DNA from: Merdimmobilis hominis
GTDB lineage: Bacteria; Bacillota; Clostridia; Oscillospirales; Ruminococcaceae
Length of the DNA stretch: 64,000 nucleotides
Reading direction: 5' to 3'
Assembly: GCF_900104615.1 (NCBI RefSeq)
Contig: NZ_LT629939.1
Location: forward strand, 377,238-441,237
Position numbers and translations under genes: made by a program. Position 1 is the first letter of the stretch. Every line of letters starts with the position of its first letter. Below are positions 59,656-64,000 of this stretch, piece by piece. Below the pieces are notes generated by a model that saw only the letters and a list, made by a program, of their open reading frames with translations, made no database searches and had not been told where the DNA came from.

Positions 59656-60879
59656 CTACAGCCCTGTGAGATAGTCGATGTATTCCTTCGCCAGCCGGTC
59701 ATATCGGTGGTGATCTCGTACATAGTCTTTCCCCCTCTTCCCCAACTCTGCCCGTTCCTCAGGGGAGAGTGCCAAAAGGGCCTTTGCTCCCTCTACAATG
59801 GCCCGTGGATCCTCCGGCGGGAGGGTGAGGCCGCAGCCCGACCGCTCCACTAAATTTCCCGCCCCCGCCACGCCGTAAAGGATGGGACGGCCAGAGAGCA
59901 GGTAATCAAACAGCTTGTTCATCCCCACCCCGTATTGGTAGAGGGGGGAGCGCTTTGCCCCCAAATAGAGGGCGTCCGCCATGGGCAGAAGGGCGGTTGC
60001 CTCCCCTTTGGGCGCCGGGTCCAGGAAATAAAGGTTGTCTAGCCGCAGTTTTTTTGCCCGGCTTCGCAGCTCATTCTTGTAGGGGCCGTCCCCCATCAAT
60101 ACAAAGGCGATGCCGGGCGGGGCGAGGGCGGCAGCGAATACCAAATCCTCCAAGGCGTTGGCAGCGGAGAACCCCCCCAGGTACAAGAGGACAAAATGCC
60201 CACGGCTGTGGAGCAGTTCCAGCAGCTCCTGGTGCTTTTTTGGGGGCAGGTTCTCCGGCTCTTCCCGGAAGTCCACTCCGTTGGGGATGTGCTGGTAGTT
60301 TTTGGGCGACGCCCCGATGGAAGCCAGGTAGAGGTCGGCTTTCTCCAGGATGGAGACCACCCCATCGCTTTTGCGGGAGAGGCGGCGCACCTCCCGCCGG
60401 ATCAGGTGGATGAGCGGGTGGCCCGCCTTGTAACCGTAGAGTTCCATGGGGCTTAAGGGCCACAGGTCGTGGACTTCATAGATCAGCTTGGCCTTGGCAA
60501 TCCGGGCGATCCGAGCTGCCCCCCGCCCGTCAAAAGGGTGGGTGGAAGAGGCGATGACCACATCCGGCCGGTAGGTTTTGGCGAGGCGAGCCGCTCCGCT
60601 GTACAGTTTGCGGCAAAATGCGAAGACGTTTTTCACCCGCCCCAGGCCGTTGCCTGCGTAGGCGGGGGTTTTGAGGAAACAATAGCGGACCCCCTCCACC
60701 GTTTTTTCCTCAAAATCCCGAATGGCACGGGGGTTCTTCTGCCGCAGGTGGGAGAAATCCCCGGTGACGACCACCGGGTGATTCCCCATCTTCCCCCATT
60801 CCTGGGCCAGATAATAGGGGCGGAATTCCATCCCCAATTCTGGGGAGCCGGCGTACTGGTTGACGATGAGAATATTCAT
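59656..60879 (-). CDS. family 4 glycosyltransferase (WbuB-like)
   Basis: 407 residues, GT-B fold. MNILIVNQYAGSPELGMEFRPYYLAQEWGKMGNHPVVVTGD at the start; KLIYEVHDLWPLSPMELYGY near 124-143; IPNGVDF near 212; then a donor-binding C-half with LLYLGGFSAANALEDLVFAAAL, VLMGDGPYKNELRSRA and MNKLFDYLLSGRPILYGVAGAGNLVE. It adds a sugar to the growing lipid-linked glycan. I chose ATG 60879 since it overlaps the previous stop as ATGA and gives the family start; the long upstream extension is not real. Confidence 0.9.
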   Translation of the reverse strand: MNILIVNQYAGSPELGMEFRPYYLAQEWGKMGNHPVVVTGDFSHLRQKNPRAIRDFEEKTVEGVRYCFLKTPAYAGNGLGRVKNVFAFCRKLYSGAARLAKTYRPDVVIASSTHPFDGRGAARIARIAKAKLIYEVHDLWPLSPMELYGYKAGHPLIHLIRREVRRLSRKSDGVVSILEKADLYLASIGASPKNYQHIPNGVDFREEPENLPPKKHQELLELLHSRGHFVLLYLGGFSAANALEDLVFAAALAPPGIAFVLMGDGPYKNELRSRAKKLRLDNLYFLDPAPKGEATALLPMADALYLGAKRSPLYQYGVGMNKLFDYLLSGRPILYGVAGAGNLVERSGCGLTLPPEDPRAIVEGAKALLALSPEERAELGKRGKDYVRDHHRYDRLAKEYIDYLTGL

Positions 60880-61976
60880 GCTTTCTCCCCTTCCAGCAGT
60901 TTGCGGTATAGGGTTAAAAGCCGCTTTTCCTCGCTTTGCCAGCAGTATTTTTTCAGGGCCAGCTTCCGGCCCGCCTCCCCCATGGCCTTGGCCCGGTCTG
61001 GGTTTTCCAGCAGGAAGGTCATCGCCCCGGCGATCTCCTCCACCTTTTGCGGGTCGACGAAGAGGGCGCAGGACTTCCCGGTCAGCTCCCGCCACAGGGG
61101 GAAGTCGGAGGCGATCACCGGCAGGCCGCAGAGCATGTATTCAAACAGCTTGATTGGCAGGGATTCTTGGTAGCTCTGGGTGGGGAACAGCACCACCAGC
61201 CCCATCCGGGCTTCCCCCATGGCCTTCGCCACCCCATCCCGGGAGAGCTTCCCCCGCTCTTCCACCTGGTCAAACCCCGGCAGCAAAGTGATGTCATGGC
61301 GCAGGGCCGGGTTTTCAAACTCCCCGGCCAGAATCAGGGGCACCCCTGCCTGGCCGGCAGCTTTCACCATCTGATGTATGCCCCGCAACTGTGTGATAGA
61401 ACCGGCATACACAGCCGCCCGCCGCCTTTTTTCATAGGGGGGCAGCCCCTGGGGGAAAAACTCCTGGGGATCGGGGAAATTCCGCACCGCCACACCTCCT
61501 GGAAACCGCCCCGCAATGATTTCGGTGGCGCCGATCACCCCATCCAGCCGGCGGGCGACTTTCTGTTCATACCGCTCAAACCGGCGGGCGAGGGGTTTTC
61601 GGCTCCATTCCGGGAGCCAGTCCTTCCCCAAAATCTGCCGGGGCACATCCTCATGGGCGTCGTAAATCACCCGTTTGCCCCGCTTTTTCAGCTTGAGGGC
61701 GGCAGGCAGAAGCTCCGGGTCATGGACGTGATAGAGGTCGTATTCCTCTGTGAGCGCGGCCTTCAAGGCGGTGGGGGACGCTTTCCACATCCGGCCGAAC
61801 CGGCCTCCCGGCAGCTCCAGCTTGCAAAAACGGACCCCATATTCGTCTTTGCCCTCATAATCCGGGCAGCAGAGGGTCACCCGGTACCCGGCTTTGGCCA
61901 AAGAGAGGGCCTGCCGGTAGTAGATCCGCACGTCGTCGTGGCGGTGGACAGTGGTCAGGATGCAGATGGATTTCAC
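60876..61976 (-). CDS. family 4 glycosyltransferase
   Basis: 366 residues. It begins VKSICILTTVHRHDDVRIYYRQALSLAKAGY at GTG 61976, preceded by AAAGGGGGCGAAGCCT. YDLYHVHDPELLPAALKLKKRGKRVIYDAHEDVPRQI near 82-118 is typical of GT4 enzymes of surface-polysaccharide clusters. The C-half has AVYAGSITQLRGIHQMVKAA and a donor-binding FPTQSYQESLPIKLFEYMLCGLPVIASDFPLW near 270-301. It overlaps both neighbours by 4 bp, showing tight translational coupling. Acceptor and donor sugars are unknown. Confidence 0.9.
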   Translation of the reverse strand: MKSICILTTVHRHDDVRIYYRQALSLAKAGYRVTLCCPDYEGKDEYGVRFCKLELPGGRFGRMWKASPTALKAALTEEYDLYHVHDPELLPAALKLKKRGKRVIYDAHEDVPRQILGKDWLPEWSRKPLARRFERYEQKVARRLDGVIGATEIIAGRFPGGVAVRNFPDPQEFFPQGLPPYEKRRRAAVYAGSITQLRGIHQMVKAAGQAGVPLILAGEFENPALRHDITLLPGFDQVEERGKLSRDGVAKAMGEARMGLVVLFPTQSYQESLPIKLFEYMLCGLPVIASDFPLWRELTGKSCALFVDPQKVEEIAGAMTFLLENPDRAKAMGEAGRKLALKKYCWQSEEKRLLTLYRKLLEGEKA

Positions 61977-63280
61977 AGGCTTCGCCCCCTTTCTCGGATG
62001 AGTGATAGTTCCCGCAGCAGCAGGAAGGAAAAGAAAAAGAACCACTTGTCATACAAAAAGCCGTACCGGCCGCTGACCGCGTTTTGCAGCACTGCCGTCC
62101 CCAGAATTACCCCGTAAGGCAGGGCCCGCGCCGGGTCCTTTTGCAGGAGGGTCAAGCCGTCCACCAGCAGCGCAAGAAGCAGGGCCAGCCCGGCGGCGGC
62201 CTTCAGGTACCCGCCACTGAGCAGGTCGGAGAGGAGGAAATTGTGGGCGCTCAGCGCCTCCCGCTGCTCTGCCTGGGGATAGGTGGCGCAAAGCTCCTGG
62301 TCCCCCGACTCCCGGTAGAGGACCACATCCCGCCCCAAGCCCTGGCCGGTCAGTTTCTCAAAGGGAGGGTAACCGGAATACTCCTCCCAGGCTATCCGCC
62401 ACAAAATCCGCCTTTTGGAGAGGAAGGAGCCTTCCGCTATGGTTTCATACCGGTCTTGGAGCTCGGTCTCCCCACCTCCCCCCGGCAAGCCCGGGGCCTG
62501 TTCCGGCAGGTTTTGGAGCAGGGAGGAACCGGCGATGGTCAGCGCCGCAACCAAGCTAAAAGCCAAAACAGCCCCCCCGATGGCGCTCAGCAGCTTTCCC
62601 GCCTTCCAGCCCCGCACCAAAGCGGTTCCAGTGACCAAAAGGCCGATGGGCAGGAATAGGAGCACCGCCCGCCGGGACCCGGAAAGGAGGACCGGAGGGA
62701 GGCACACCCCAGCAATCAGCAATAGTATGCCCCGGTTTTTGGCGGAAACTCCCTGGCGGAGCAGCAAAAAAGCCCCGCCGCTCCACCCCAACAGGATGGT
62801 GACGGCAAACATGTTGTAATCCCTGCGCAGGGAAAGGCGCAGGTCGTACTCCGAGGGGAAGGGGCCGGCACCCATCCGGCCCAGCACGCTGAGGAGGGCT
62901 GCCGCCACCGCCGCCAAGGCCAAAGTGGCAAATACCCGGTCGATGGCTTCCCGGCTGTCCAGCAGCAGGGCGCCCAGCAGGGTCAGCACCGCCATCAATC
63001 CCACCACCCGGTATTTTTCATAAGAGAGGGCCCAGTCCGCTGGCGCCAACGCCCCCAAGGCATCCAAAAATAGGTAGAGGGAGAATCCCCAGAACAGCCA
63101 ATAATCGGTCAGCGGCCGCAGGAGGCATTTTCGTTCCCACAGGTACTTGGCAGAAAGGGCCGCTGCCCCCAGAAGCAGGAGCAGGGAGAGTTCCATCAAG
63201 TGGAAAGACCTCCCCGCTGCCAGTTCAAAAAATGTGAAAAACAGCGCCAGGTGGAAGAGGACAGGCAGGCGTTTTTCCAT
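61973..63280 (-). CDS. O-antigen ligase/polymerase-like membrane protein (Wzy/WaaL type)
   Basis: 435 residues with about ten to twelve spans. The loop between spans contains RRDYNMFAVTILLGWSGGAFLLLR near 150-172 and, later, a long outside loop (about 265-345) with GQGLGRDVVLYRE and EALSAHNFLLSDLLSGGYL near 345-363. The H-N pair in SAHN is typical of the Wzy_C/O-antigen ligase family. It polymerises or transfers repeat units on the outer face. ATG 63280 is three bases after the preceding flippase stop; GGAAAAACG... no strong ribosome site, so translation coupling is likely. Confidence 0.82.
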   Translation of the reverse strand: MEKRLPVLFHLALFFTFFELAAGRSFHLMELSLLLLLGAAALSAKYLWERKCLLRPLTDYWLFWGFSLYLFLDALGALAPADWALSYEKYRVVGLMAVLTLLGALLLDSREAIDRVFATLALAAVAAALLSVLGRMGAGPFPSEYDLRLSLRRDYNMFAVTILLGWSGGAFLLLRQGVSAKNRGILLLIAGVCLPPVLLSGSRRAVLLFLPIGLLVTGTALVRGWKAGKLLSAIGGAVLAFSLVAALTIAGSSLLQNLPEQAPGLPGGGGETELQDRYETIAEGSFLSKRRILWRIAWEEYSGYPPFEKLTGQGLGRDVVLYRESGDQELCATYPQAEQREALSAHNFLLSDLLSGGYLKAAAGLALLLALLVDGLTLLQKDPARALPYGVILGTAVLQNAVSGRYGFLYDKWFFFFSFLLLRELSLIRERGRSL

Positions 63281-63283
63281 CGG

Positions 63284-64000
63284 TCACATCCCCTTTGCAG
63301 ATCGTTGGTCCAGTCCGCGGCAGTAGCGGTAGAACCCCAGATATCCCACGCTAAGCAGCCCTGCGTGGTAAAACAAAAACATGGCCGGCCCAATCCCCGG
63401 TACCCCTAAGGGCACCGCCGCCAAGAGGAGCATCCCCCCCTGCCACAGGGCGGTGGCCTTCTGCCGGCCCCGGGCGATGGCTGCGGTGGAAGTGGGCACG
63501 GTGACAAACCGCACCAAATAAAGAGGCAGCAGAAGGCGCAGGTAGAGGATGGCTGGTTCCCACCCCGGCCCAAACAACAGACGGACCGCCGGGCCAGCCA
63601 GCAGGAACAGCGCCCCATATCCCAGCGTACCCAAGGGAAGGAGCCCGCGGGTCACCTTGGCAAGGAGCCCCTTTTCCCCCGCCCGGGAGAGGTACGCCTG
63701 CCCCACTGGGGAGGACACCAAAGAAATAGGGGCCGAGAGGAGCCGCACCGCCAAGGAATAGCTCCCCAGGGCCCCGGCGGAAAAGAGGCGGGCAAAGCCA
63801 TACCCCGCCAAACTGTAGGCGAGGTTTCCCAACAGGGAGCCGGGCAGCGTGTATAGGGGGAAGCTCCGGTTGTCCCGCAAAAGGGGGAGAAGGCACTGCC
63901 CCTCCACCTTTTTTCCAAATAAGGAACACGCCCCTTGGCACAAAGGGAAACAGGCGGCCCCATAGGCGAGGATATGCCCTAGGCAGAGGCCCTCTGCCCC
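63284..64000 (-). CDS. polysaccharide flippase family protein (Wzx-like), N-terminus beyond window
   Basis: Last 238 residues of a membrane flippase that moves lipid-linked repeats across the membrane. The frame is open to the right edge. Seen: a string of hydrophobic segments, LPGSLLGNLAYSLAGYGFARLFSAGALGSYSLAVRLLSAPISLVSSPVGQAYL near residues 53-105 of the visible part, typical of the Wzx/MurJ-like fold, then pairs of helices up to the end. ATG/TTG at 63943 is not a true start because the reading continues upstream (EGLCLGHILAYGAA). First gene of the visible operon. Confidence 0.85.
   Translation of the reverse strand, partial: GAEGLCLGHILAYGAACFPLCQGACSLFGKKVEGQCLLPLLRDNRSFPLYTLPGSLLGNLAYSLAGYGFARLFSAGALGSYSLAVRLLSAPISLVSSPVGQAYLSRAGEKGLLAKVTRGLLPLGTLGYGALFLLAGPAVRLLFGPGWEPAILYLRLLLPLYLVRFVTVPTSTAAIARGRQKATALWQGGMLLLAAVPLGVPGIGPAMFLFYHAGLLSVGYLGFYRYCRGLDQRSAKGM

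Overview
The window reads as chromosome from a spore-forming, anaerobic, selenium-using Clostridia bacterium, probably of the Oscillospiraceae/Ruminococcaceae group. This is an inference from gene content: spoVS next to a YmdB phosphoesterase, a SpoIIM-family protein, a T-box leader, Asp23/FakA, a selenoprotein form of SelD with YedF and a DUF3343 protein, an EFR1 flavodoxin-ferredoxin, and many strong SD sequences with TTGACA/TATAAT promoters. No rRNA, insertion sequence, prophage or CRISPR array was seen.

Layout. 1-9 kb: an M20 amidohydrolase (cut by the left edge) diverges from a winged-helix regulator. Then come DUF3343/yedF, a SARP-like regulator with a small partner, a second type of M20 peptidase, a YbaK deacylase, a 2-hydroxyacid dehydrogenase-like protein that has lost catalytic residues, and small membrane proteins. 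9.7-18.7 kb: an FtsX-type ABC exporter with a very long coiled coil, a sugar kinase divergent from 6-phosphogluconate dehydrogenase, and a NERD-domain membrane protein. 18.7-28.4 kb: an amide/peptide-hydrolysis island with two tandem COG1228 amidohydrolases, a membrane transporter, a leucine-type T-box leader and three tandem AbgB-like M20 amidohydrolases, each M20 gene having its own promoter and terminator. 28.4-29.6 kb: a gene-poor stretch with a sirtuin remnant and tRNA-Val. 29.7-41 kb: SpoIIM-like, TetR, a DUF1266 group, a lipoprotein, an OpuC-type compatible-solute transporter, and an EFR1 gene divergent from a TetR gene over a perfect palindrome; then tRNA-Lys. 41-52 kb: housekeeping genes recG, pyrE, fakA, asp23-like, an oligopeptide-binding lipoprotein, spoVS, ymdB, an RluA-type pseudouridine synthase and gdhA. 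52.1-55.7 kb: a tandemly repeated structured RNA candidate, a zinc-ribbon TM2 protein, rnpB, selD with an in-frame UGA, and its LysR neighbour. 55.9-64 kb: coaX at the end of a polysaccharide operon (flippase, polymerase, two glycosyltransferases, two DegT aminotransferases, a sugar transferase) that runs off the right edge.

How parts work together. SelD makes selenophosphate; YedF and the DUF3343 protein are the usual selenium-associated companions, and the LysR gene beside selD is of the type found with selenium metabolism. The M20 and COG1228 enzymes with the transporter look like a scavenging route for N-acyl amino acids, dipeptides or aminobenzoyl-glutamate-like amides; the leucine T-box hints at an amino-acid link.

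The two observations I consider most worth checking are (1) the 52.19-52.44 kb tandem RNA, whose two full copies have changed sequence while keeping their stems, and (2) selD, whose first 41 codons, including the UGA/selenocysteine at codon 17, are lost if UGA is read only as stop. All coordinates and pairings were worked out by eye.
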